From: CBDBIG01 sp965205845 [NCBI: bacterium]
GTDB lineage: Bacteria; SAR324
Direction of reading: 5' to 3'
DNA: 64,000 nucleotides
Assembly (NCBI GenBank): GCA_965205845.1
Contig: CBDBIG010000003.1
Coordinates: 372,001-436,000, forward strand
The first letter of the stretch is position 1. Each line of letters opens with the position of its first letter. The notes under the pieces were generated by a model. The model was given only the letters and a program-made list of their open reading frames with translations. It ran no database searches and was not told the DNA's origin. The translations under genes were made by a program, and so were the position numbers. Below are positions 38,015 to 45,563 of the stretch, one piece after another.

Positions 38015-38474
38015 GGTTTTTTTACCCCTTTTAAGCCAGCCAAGATGAAACCAAGAGCTCTGCTGTGCCCCGCCAGACGTTGGTGGCGCCAGCCATGTTT
38101 CTCTCGGCGTTTAGTATCTCTAGGGCCGCCTCTCTGTGTGCGGGTGGCACCACCAGCATCGTGGGCTTTACGCCCAGGGGCCGCCCGCGGTTTTTCATGC
38201 TCTCCAACGCTGCAAAGGCGGCTTTGTAGTTGTCGGATGATGGTTATCGTCATGGTTTTTTTACCCCTTTTAAGCCAGCCAAGATGAAACCAAGAGCTCT
38301 GCTGTGCCCCGCCAGACGTTGGTGGCGCCAGCCATGTTTCTCTCGGCGTTTAGTATCTCTAGGGCCGCCTCTCTGTGTGCGGGTGGCACCACCAGCATCG
38401 TGGGCTTTACGCCCAGGGGCCGCCCGCGGTTTTTCATGCTCTCCAACGCTGCAAAGGCGGCTTTGTAGTTGTCG
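37997..38474. repeat. 239-bp tandem duplication spanning the gpT 3' end
   Basis: Copies 37997-38235 and 38236-38474 appear identical. Each includes the last ~70 codons of the gpT gene, its stop, and the Shine-Dalgarno and first codons (MTITII) of the following FluMu-type gene, so the phage gene junction exists twice. Confidence 0.94.
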
Positions 38475-39160
38475 GTGGTAAGGCTTTGTTTGCTGCCGTA
38501 GGCCAGCTGCCACAAGCCAAAGCCGACATTGTCGCGGCACTCCACACCGTAAAGGTAGACGTTGCGCATAAACACATTGTCATCCTCGGAGCGGTCTTTG
38601 CGCACAAGCAGCCCCTTTTTGCGCTCTTGAAAGATAATCGGCTTAATCATGCGGCTGGTGTCGAGCAAAAACCACGGGCTACCACTGCCTCCACCGCTAT
38701 TGGATGCCGTGGTGGTGCTACCGTCTTTGTTTTCAATGGGGTGGTCGGTGTCAAAGAAATACTGCCCATCGTAGCAAGGGCTTTTAAAACCTTTCTTGAG
38801 CAAGCCAAAGACCAACTCGTTTTTGTGTGCCATCAGCGAGCGCCCCATCTCGGTAAAGAGTGGGGTATACACCCCAACTTGGTCGTCTTCAATGTCTGTG
38901 CGATTGACCGAGACGCTGTCTTCCCAGAGCTTGTTTTTGATGCGGTAGTCGTGGCTGGCCATGCTCGAAATGATGCGATCTCCCAGCCACAAATTCATCC
39001 CTTTGATGCTGCCCAACCATGCATAGTGATTTTCTGCCGTGCTTGAAGCAACCGGCATCGCTACCTTTTGCCAGTCGTCACCCGCCATCCCAAAGCCTTG
39101 ATTAAAGGCTGCGCTGTACCCAACAAATAAGTCGTCTAGGCTTTGTCTGTTGATGATCAT
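38270..39160 (-). CDS. Mu-like prophage major head subunit gpT (intact frame)
   Basis: A 296-aa frame with the full gpT pattern: MIINRQSLDDLFVGYSAAFN, VASSTAENHYAWLGSIKGMN then LWLGDRIISSMASHDYRIKN, SVNRTDIEDDQVGVYTPLFT, CYDGQYFFDTDHPIENKDGS and the C-terminal LVVPPAHREAALEILNAERN ending NVWRGTAELLVSSWLA. gpT is the capsid protein of Mu-type phages. It is the only undamaged phage gene I can see here; its 3' quarter is duplicated downstream. Confidence 0.88.
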   Translation of the reverse strand: MIINRQSLDDLFVGYSAAFNQGFGMAGDDWQKVAMPVASSTAENHYAWLGSIKGMNLWLGDRIISSMASHDYRIKNKLWEDSVSVNRTDIEDDQVGVYTPLFTEMGRSLMAHKNELVFGLLKKGFKSPCYDGQYFFDTDHPIENKDGSTTTASNSGGGSGSPWFLLDTSRMIKPIIFQERKKGLLVRKDRSEDDNVFMRNVYLYGVECRDNVGFGLWQLAYGSKQSLTTDNYKAAFAALESMKNRGRPLGVKPTMLVVPPAHREAALEILNAERNMAGATNVWRGTAELLVSSWLA

Positions 39161-39185
39161 TTATACTACCTCCACCCATGCAAGG

Positions 39186-39395
39186 TTATCGTCTACGTTG
39201 ATGATTTTGCCCACCTTGGCAAGCCCCTGCCGACACATCGGTCACCGTTTGGTCATCAAGGGCATAGGCATCGCTACCAATATCTGCCTTGGTCAGCGTT
39301 GTGGCTTTTTTAAAGCCAAACACCCCACGGCGCACCAGCACGCTCACCTCGCCTGCCGTTGTGCCGTTTTTTGCCCCCGCTTGGGCCACGCCCAC
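39186..39395 (-). pseudogene. Mu-like capsid decoration-type protein fragment
   Basis: GVAQAGAKNGTTAGEVSVLV followed by RRGVFGFKKATTLTKADIGSDAYALDDQTVTDVS resembles the end of small phage proteins encoded just upstream of gpT (pattern GEVxVxxRRGVF...diGxxaYalDDqTV). The frame is broken at both ends (QGGQNHQRRR is out of frame). Confidence 0.5.
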
Positions 39396-39439
39396 AAATT
39401 TAAGGCGGGTTGCTTTGCTCGTATTGGTTGGCCATTACA

Positions 39440-39761
39440 GCCCAGACGCTGTGCAAGGCAGGCGCTTTGCTGGGCTGGCAGGCATGCGCGAAAGGGGTAA
39501 TCGGCGTCGGGAGTGGTGTGCACGAGCGCAACACGAAAGATTGCCTCAATAGGGATAAATCGGCATTGGGGGTGTGCACGAGCGCAACAGGAAAAAGCGC
39601 CTCAATAGGGATAAATCGGCGTCGGGAGTGGTGTGCACGAGCGCAACAGGAAAAAGCGCCTCAATCTCGCCAGGGCGGCGGGCACGCACCAGGCGCAAGT
39701 TGGCGGGGTCGTCTGTGTGCGCCACAATAGAAAGAAAGGCCTTTGGGGTGAATAACCACAC
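39440..39761 (-). pseudogene. Small protein with three internal ~57-bp tandem repeats
   Basis: The frame starts MWLFTPKAFLSIVAHTDDPA then NLRLVRARRPGEIEALFPVALVHTTPDAD. This resembles small widespread proteins of about 80 aa that begin MWLFT..GFFSIV...D....L.VRAR..GD. After the TTPDAD codons the DNA repeats about three times (units starting near 39498, 39557 and 39613, tcggc(g/a)t...gcgcaac), changing frame between copies; the expected ending (DADYPFRACL) is only found after the last copy. The repeat expansion has probably inactivated the gene. Confidence 0.55.
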
Positions 39762-39766
39762 TTGCC

Positions 39767-39988
39767 TTAGCCTTTTTTGCCCGGTTTGGGTTTGGCGGGG
39801 GGAGCATCGTGAATTTCGTCCGCAAAGGGCCCACCACTGTCCATTTTGGCCTGCAAGTGCTTTGGATAAGGCTTGAATTTGCCTTCTTCAAACAAGCGGA
39901 AATCTTCCTCAGCTTCTCGCTGCATCTTCTCAACTAACTTTTTTTGCCTTGGCGTCAGGTTTGGTGCCACTTCCCATTCAATCTTCAT
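39767..39988 (-). CDS. Hypothetical small protein beside the ADP-ribosyltransferase
   Basis: A 73-aa charged protein (LTPRQKKLVEKMQREAEEDF then RLFEEGKFKPYPKHLQAKMD) with a Pro/Lys-rich tail (PPAKPKPGKKG). Its start overlaps the end of the ADP-ribosyltransferase frame by 11 bp, typical of a coupled gene pair. I recognise no family. Because the partner looks like a toxin domain, an antitoxin or immunity role is possible but unproven. Confidence 0.5.
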   Translation of the reverse strand: MKIEWEVAPNLTPRQKKLVEKMQREAEEDFRLFEEGKFKPYPKHLQAKMDSGGPFADEIHDAPPAKPKPGKKG

Positions 39989-40420
39989 CTTCCACTATTT
40001 CCTCTAATTCTATGATTGTTTGTTTGCCCCGCCGAATGCGCAAAATTACCAGAAACCTGGTTCCTGGTTTGAAGAGGACCTCTTTTTCGTGCGCGTGCCG
40101 GGATATCCAAGATACCTCCTTGCCCGTGCGGCTCTGTATTTTCAGCCGATGCGGCCCACCAAAGGCTTTACCCGTGGATGTGCTGGTAAAGCCTTTGGGT
40201 GTCCAAACCTTGCCTGGCTTGAGTTTGGCCAGTTCACTTTCGGGCAGGGTCGTCCCTCGGGTGACCTTCCCCCGGTAGTTGGGGAGTTTTGCCAGCCCCG
40301 CAGTGATGGTTTTGGTGTAGTGGGCGTATTCCTCTCCCAGGGCATCGATTTGCTCAGCAAAGGGGCAAGCGCGCATTGCAATCACGTCTGAGCGTCCAAA
40401 ACACATCGCCCACTTTTTCA
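39978..40420 (-). pseudogene. Phage-type ADP-ribosyltransferase domain (MuF-associated), 5' truncated
   Basis: About 145 residues with the R-S-E pattern of arginine-type ADP-ribosyltransferases: YRGKVTRGTTLPESEL (Arg), TPKGFTSTSTGKAF (Ser-Thr-Ser) and SRHAHEKEVLFKPGTRFLVI (Glu-x-Glu), with an upstream helix DALGEEYAHYTKTITAGLAK. Such domains are attached to phage head morphogenesis (MuF) proteins. Upstream the frame is damaged: VGMDIAIRTDP and ERDLGALKKWAMCFG lie in different frames and the 5' part stops at the repeats near 40506. The catalytic domain itself shows no internal break. Confidence 0.7.
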
Positions 40421-40505
40421 AAGCACCCAAATCACGCTCGGGTCTGTGCGAATGGCGATATCCATCCCCACATAGCAAGCACCGTGAGCATACAAGGCGG
40501 GCACA

Positions 40506-40663
40506 CCCGCTATATCCCACTTATTTCAATGTGGTGGCATAAGCATGGGGACGGGAACACCCGCTATATCCCGCTTATTTCAATGTGGTGGCATAAGCAT
40601 GGGGACGGGAACACCCGCTATATCCCGCTTATTTCAATGTGGTGGCATAAGCATGGGGACGGG
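40506..40663. repeat. Three tandem 54-bp repeats after the FAD/Fe-S dehydrogenase gene
   Basis: Copies start at 40506, 40560 and 40614 (cccgctatatccc); each includes cttatttcaatgtggtggca followed by taagcatggggacggg. The unit is a relative of the 29-kb and 34-kb arrays and closes the prophage-derived segment. It ends 11 bp before the stop codon of the next gene. Confidence 0.93.
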
Positions 40664-40673
40664 GGCTATTGCA

Positions 40674-43601
40674 TTAGGCCAATGCTTGCAGATCATTTCC
40701 GCGAACAGCACAGGCCAATACCTCAATTAAATGTGTGGCTTTGCGGGGCGAAAAATGCGCAATTTGCTGGCGGCAAGACATCCCGTCTGCCACGATGATA
40801 TCGTTCGGTTTCGCCTTTTGGACGGCTGGGCCAAGGCGCTGCTGGTAAATGGTTTTTGAGATTTCATAATGCTCTTTTTCATAACCAAAAGAGCCCGCCA
40901 TGCCACAACAACCTGCATTGATGGTTTCTACTTTTGCCCCAGGGATGGCACGCAATACCGCTACGGTTGGAGCCACACCAATAAGGGATTTTTGGTGGCA
41001 ATGCCCGTGCAACAGCATGCGTACATTGCTGGGCCCTGTAGGAAATGTTAACGATCCCGCCTTCACCAATTGGTATAAAAACTCATCAACCGTCATGCAT
41101 TGTTTGGCGACGGTCTGGGAATCTTCACCCGGTAACAGGTCGGGGTAGTCCTCCTTAAGGGTTAACAAGCAAGAGGGCTCAACCCCCAAAATAGGAATGC
41201 CTTTCTTGGCATAAGGGAGCAACCCTTGCACATTAAAACGGGCGTTGCCTCGGCCTTCTTCAAGCAAGCCCTTAGAGATCATCGGGCGCGCACAGCATTT
41301 TTTAGCAGGCAATACAACCTCATAGCCACAGTACTCCAGCACCTCGATCGCTGCACGCCCCAACGAAGGGGTGTTGTACTCCATAAAAGTATCGTGAAAC
41401 AACACCACCTGCGGGCGTTTTTGTTTCGGTGCCATTGCCCCATTTAAAGGCTTTGCTTCTGCCCTGATGCGCACAGCACGTGCGTGGAACCAATGGCTAA
41501 AAGTTTGGCTCGCAAAACTGGGCAGTTTGCGTTTTGGTGCAATTCCCATCAGTTGCTTGCCAAATCCACTAAAGGGGAGGTTTAGCAGCAGGTTTGAAAC
41601 GGGTGCAGCCCAGCTACCCCAGTGATTGATGCTCTCAATCGCACCAAACAAACGGCTACGCAAAGGCACCCCGTGGCGCTTATGATAGTGGTACAAAAAT
41701 TCATACTTAAACTTGGCCATGTCCACTTTAGAAGGACACTCGGTTTTGCAGCCTTTACATTCAAGGCACAGATCCATTACCTCATACATGTCATGGCTGG
41801 TCAGGTATTCGGGAGGTAAATCGCCTTGAAGCACGCCCTTGAGTGCATTGGAGCGCCCACGGGTCGAGTGCCTGTCATCGCGAGTGGCTTGATAAGAAGG
41901 GCACATTACCCCGGCATCCAATTTACGGCATTGGCCATTGCCGTTGCACATTTCAAGGGCAAAAGAAAACCCGCCATCTTTGGAAAAATCTTGGTTTATG
42001 GGCGGGGTGTGAACAATTTCTTTACCCCAACGCAGGTTCTCCAGTGGATCTTGGGGGACCACAATGTTACCCGGGTTAAGCAAATTTTGCGGATCAAACA
42101 CGCTCTTTACCTCACGGAACGCTTGATACAATTGCTTACCAAACAGTTTTTCAATGGTCCAGCTGCGTACACGACCATCCCCGTGCTCGCCGGTAATCGT
42201 GCCCCCGTATTTGTCGACCAATTCCACAACTTCCTCAAAAATGCTGCGTAACTTTACTTTGTCGGCAGGTTTTTTAAGGTTCAAAAAAGGGCGAATATGC
42301 AAACAGCCCACCGAGGTATGGCCGTAATAGCCCGCCGTCACCCCGTGCTTTTTGACCACAGCATCAAACTCTTTGACGTAGTCTGCCAAGCGCAAAGGGT
42401 CAACAGCCGAATCTTCCACAAAAGGCAGAGGCTTTTCATCAATTCGTCGTCCCATCAACAAGCCCAAACCCGCTTTGCGCAAGTTCCACACCTTGGTTTG
42501 TTCCTCTTGACTAAGGGCTTTAACATAGGCATATCCTTGTTTATCCTTTCGCATCTCGCGAGCAAGACGACCCACCTTATCGGCTACCTCTTTGGGACTA
42601 TCCCCGTAAAACTCTACAATAACAATCGCTCCAGGGTGGCCTTCTAAAAAATCAACCTGCCCTGCAAGGGCGGGGGAAACGCGCGCCTCGTCGATGATTG
42701 TATCATCGACAAGTTCCATGGCAGAGGGCTTATGGGACAAAATGAGGCTGTCAGCCTCCACCGCAGCAATTTTATCTTTGAAATGGGCTATCAGCAACGC
42801 TTTGTGCTTAGGCAACTTCACAATGCGTACCTTAAGCGCACGTATCATGGCCAAGGTGCCCTCAGAGCCCACCATGAAGCGGGCAAAATTGACCCCGTCG
42901 GGCTTCAGCAATTCATCCAAATTATAACCAGACACCCGCCGATCAATTTTGGGGAAATGCTTTTCAACCTCGCTTTTTTGGTCGGTAGCAATGCGCATCA
43001 ACTCGCGGTGAATGCGACCATCAAGGCTATTTTCTCGCCCACGCACGGCCAAAGCACTGTCGTCCATGTCACCAAACTGTGTCAACGAGCCATCCGCCAA
43101 GAGTGCTTTGATTTGTAGTACATGGTCTACGGTTTTACCGTAAATAATCGATCGCGCCCCACACGAATTATTGCCCGCCATCCCCCCAATGGTAGCGCGA
43201 TTGCTGGTGGAGGTATCAGGCCCAAAGCCATAGCCTAAAGGGGCAAGGTGCCCATTGAGTTGGTCCTGCACCACGCCTGGTTGTACCCAAGCCCATTCTT
43301 CGTCTGTGTTGACCTCTAAAACATGGTTCATATGGCGCGAGCAGTCGAGGATAATGGCATCGTTCACCGACTGTCCTGCGAGGGCGGTCCCGCCACCACG
43401 CGGCAACACAGGAATGCCGTGATCGCGTCCAATTTCCATCACGCCCTGCATATCTGCCTCGTCGCGCGGAAACACGACAGCCCTGGGTTGCACTTGGTAC
43501 ATGCTGGCATCGGTGCTATATATTTGGCGAGTCACAGCATCAAAATGCACTGCCCCTTTAAGGTTTTTTTCCAGAGCAACCTGCCAATCGTTTTTCTTCA
43601 T
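40674..43601 (-). CDS. Fused FAD-linked oxidase / Fe-S oxidoreductase (YdiJ- or D-lactate-dehydrogenase-like)
   Basis: A 975-aa fusion of a GlcD-like FAD domain with a GlcF-like Fe-S domain. The FAD part contains VLPRGGGTALAGQSVNDAII and NRATIGGMAGNNSCGARSII, plus GYYGHTSVGCLHIRPFLNL and TITGEHGDGRVRS. The Fe-S part has CNGNGQCRKLDAGVMCPSY and CLECKGCKTECPSKVD (4Fe-4S) and the CCG-type motif NAGCCGMAGSFGYE. Such proteins oxidise 2-hydroxyacids (D-lactate, D-2-hydroxyglutarate, glycolate) and pass electrons to the quinone pool. The ATG at 43601 has AGGGGA upstream. The neighbouring thiolase lies 462 bp away, so no operon is implied. Confidence 0.9.
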   Translation of the reverse strand: MKKNDWQVALEKNLKGAVHFDAVTRQIYSTDASMYQVQPRAVVFPRDEADMQGVMEIGRDHGIPVLPRGGGTALAGQSVNDAIILDCSRHMNHVLEVNTDEEWAWVQPGVVQDQLNGHLAPLGYGFGPDTSTSNRATIGGMAGNNSCGARSIIYGKTVDHVLQIKALLADGSLTQFGDMDDSALAVRGRENSLDGRIHRELMRIATDQKSEVEKHFPKIDRRVSGYNLDELLKPDGVNFARFMVGSEGTLAMIRALKVRIVKLPKHKALLIAHFKDKIAAVEADSLILSHKPSAMELVDDTIIDEARVSPALAGQVDFLEGHPGAIVIVEFYGDSPKEVADKVGRLAREMRKDKQGYAYVKALSQEEQTKVWNLRKAGLGLLMGRRIDEKPLPFVEDSAVDPLRLADYVKEFDAVVKKHGVTAGYYGHTSVGCLHIRPFLNLKKPADKVKLRSIFEEVVELVDKYGGTITGEHGDGRVRSWTIEKLFGKQLYQAFREVKSVFDPQNLLNPGNIVVPQDPLENLRWGKEIVHTPPINQDFSKDGGFSFALEMCNGNGQCRKLDAGVMCPSYQATRDDRHSTRGRSNALKGVLQGDLPPEYLTSHDMYEVMDLCLECKGCKTECPSKVDMAKFKYEFLYHYHKRHGVPLRSRLFGAIESINHWGSWAAPVSNLLLNLPFSGFGKQLMGIAPKRKLPSFASQTFSHWFHARAVRIRAEAKPLNGAMAPKQKRPQVVLFHDTFMEYNTPSLGRAAIEVLEYCGYEVVLPAKKCCARPMISKGLLEEGRGNARFNVQGLLPYAKKGIPILGVEPSCLLTLKEDYPDLLPGEDSQTVAKQCMTVDEFLYQLVKAGSLTFPTGPSNVRMLLHGHCHQKSLIGVAPTVAVLRAIPGAKVETINAGCCGMAGSFGYEKEHYEISKTIYQQRLGPAVQKAKPNDIIVADGMSCRQQIAHFSPRKATHLIEVLACAVRGNDLQALA

Positions 43602-43959
43602 TGTGTTTCCCCTGATAATCGTTGCTATGCCCCGCATGTACGTATCCCGTTAATCACCTAGAACGCAGCATAAAGAAACACGCTGCACACCACCCACCCT
43701 CGACTACCATTTTTTTCTGAGTGTGCACAAGCAAAACCTCGAACGCGCTCAAAATCTCCGCGCGCAACACCCACCGCTTATCCCCGTTTAGCACCCACAT
43801 GAACCGCGTTCAACCACACCTTACAGTTCCTCGAGCAAGCCAACCAGCACGCCGTTCCAACTACCAAGCCCCCCTGCTGGCACAAGGGTTTTGCAGCATA
43901 GGGTTTTGCGAAGGGGGTTATTTTTGCGTTGGACATCGTTTAAAATAACCTCCCCCACT
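43602..43959. other. Intergenic region upstream of the dehydrogenase gene
   Basis: No credible gene. It should contain the promoter of the dehydrogenase gene (leftward), and its right edge meets the duplicated thiolase terminus. Confidence 0.5.
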
Positions 43960-44123
43960 TAAGTGGCACTTAGCCAAAAACTAAGCCACCCTTTCAATCA
44001 CGGCTGCCACACCCATACCACCACCAATGCATAGGGTAATCTAAGTGGCACTTAGCCAAAAACTAAGCCACCCTTTCAATCACGGCTGCCACACCCATAC
44101 CACCACCAATGCATAGGGTAATC
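43960..44123. repeat. Perfect 82-bp tandem duplication across the thiolase stop codon
   Basis: Copies 43960-44041 and 44042-44123 look identical. Each holds the last ~20 codons of the thiolase gene, the TAG stop and a palindrome-rich tail (taagtggcactta; cttag...ctaag). Confidence 0.95.
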
Positions 44124-45310
44124 AGGGCCGTGCTTTTGTCGCTGCGTTCCATTTCATCGACAGCAGTCCCTACAAGCATCGCCCCTGTAGCCCCAATGGG
44201 ATGCCCCAGGGCAATGGCACCACCATTCACATTCACGCGGGCCGAGTCAATTTCTAAGTCATGCATGGTTTTCATGGGCACGCAAGCAAAGGCCTCGTTA
44301 ATTTCCCACAAGTCGATATCTTTGGCTTGCATGCCTGCCTTGCGTAAGGCTAGGCGGCTGGCAGGCGTGGGTGCTGTAAGCATAATAAATGGCTCCGAGC
44401 CCACTTGCGCAACAGAGCGTACTTTGGCGCGCGGTTTAAGGCCTTGGGCCTTGGCGTAAGAATCACTGGCTACCAAAATGGCGGCGGCGCCATCAACAAT
44501 GCCACTCGAGTTGCCGGCGTGATGCACATGGTTTACCCGCTCAATTTCGGGGTAGAGTTGCTTGGCCAATCCATCATAACTTTTGCCATTGTTGGGAGAA
44601 TCGGCACCTAGCTTTTCAAAACTGGGATTTAAACCCGCCAAGCTCGCCATTGAGGTATCCGGGCGGGGGAACTCATCTTGGGAAAGCAGTACCTTCCCTG
44701 CTTGGTTTTTAACGGGAACAAGGCTTTGTTGAAAGCGCTTTTCTTGAATGGCTACCCCAGCTTTACGCTGACTTTCAACAGCAAAAGCATCAAGGTCATC
44801 GCGGCTAAAGCCTTCAAGGGTCGCAATCAGGTCTGCACTAATCCCCTGGGGCGCCATGGGTTGGACTTTAAGCAATTGGGGGTTGTTGCCTGCCAAACCC
44901 GCCCCATCAGACCAAAGCGGTTGCCTTGACATCGACTCCACACCACCACCCACCACCAAGTTTTGCATGCCCGAGAGCACCCCCATGGTGGCAAAGTTAA
45001 ACGCTTGCAGACCTGAGCCACAAAAGCGGTTTAGCGTAACCCCCGGGGTTTGATGGGGCCAACCTGCGAGCAAAGTGGCCATGCGGGCAATGTCTGCACC
45101 TTGATCCCCTGCCTGGCTGACACAGCCTGCAACCACATCTTCCACATCTTGTGTGGGAAACGGGTTGCGCTGCGCCAAGGCACGTAAGCAAGTGGCCAAC
45201 AATTCTTGTGGATGCACCGTACTTAGCGCACCCCCTGGTTTGCCATTGGCAGCCTTGCGCCCTTTGCCACGTGGTGTACGTACTGCATCAATAATCCATG
45301 CCTGTGTCAT
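44063..45310 (-). CDS. Acetyl-CoA C-acyltransferase (thiolase)
   Basis: A 415-aa thiolase, catalysing reversible acyl transfer in fatty acid degradation or acetoacetyl-CoA formation. The nucleophile Cys97 lies in [14 protein letters not shown], the conserved [11 protein letters not shown] supplies the active-site His, and the C-terminal [14 protein letters not shown] carries the second Cys. ATG at 45310 ([20 protein letters not shown]); the frame extends upstream to 45391 without support. The similarity pattern is of the FadA type acting on longer or branched substrates, but substrate length cannot be fixed. The C-terminus is part of an 82-bp duplication. Confidence 0.93.
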   Translation of the reverse strand: MTQAWIIDAVRTPRGKGRKAANGKPGGALSTVHPQELLATCLRALAQRNPFPTQDVEDVVAGCVSQAGDQGADIARMATLLAGWPHQTPGVTLNRFCGSGLQAFNFATMGVLSGMQNLVVGGGVESMSRQPLWSDGAGLAGNNPQLLKVQPMAPQGISADLIATLEGFSRDDLDAFAVESQRKAGVAIQEKRFQQSLVPVKNQAGKVLLSQDEFPRPDTSMASLAGLNPSFEKLGADSPNNGKSYDGLAKQLYPEIERVNHVHHAGNSSGIVDGAAAILVASDSYAKAQGLKPRAKVRSVAQVGSEPFIMLTAPTPASRLALRKAGMQAKDIDLWEINEAFACVPMKTMHDLEIDSARVNVNGGAIALGHPIGATGAMLVGTAVDEMERSDKSTALITLCIGGGMGVAAVIERVA

Positions 45311-45563
45311 GCTTGATTTCTCCTTAAAAACGTATATCTTGTAACCAAGAACGGGAATATACCACCTTATTGACTCATAGGAGCCTAGCATAAAAGACTG
45401 TTCAAATAGTCACTGATCCGCTCACATTTTGCCAAGGCATTTTTTTAATCCATGATAGGATGAGCGTTTAACGATTAGGATAATTGTCGTAATTGTCCGC
45501 ATAATATGCGTGCGGCGTTATGTGTTCTACCCACCTTTTTTACACGCAAAAACCGATTAGTCC

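Noticed and set aside
27700-40663. An intact Mu-like prophage
   Set aside because: MuA, sheath, methylase, repressor and antirepressor are all frameshifted or truncated, gene sets for tail and lysis are missing, and ispB, folE and other host genes lie between the pieces.
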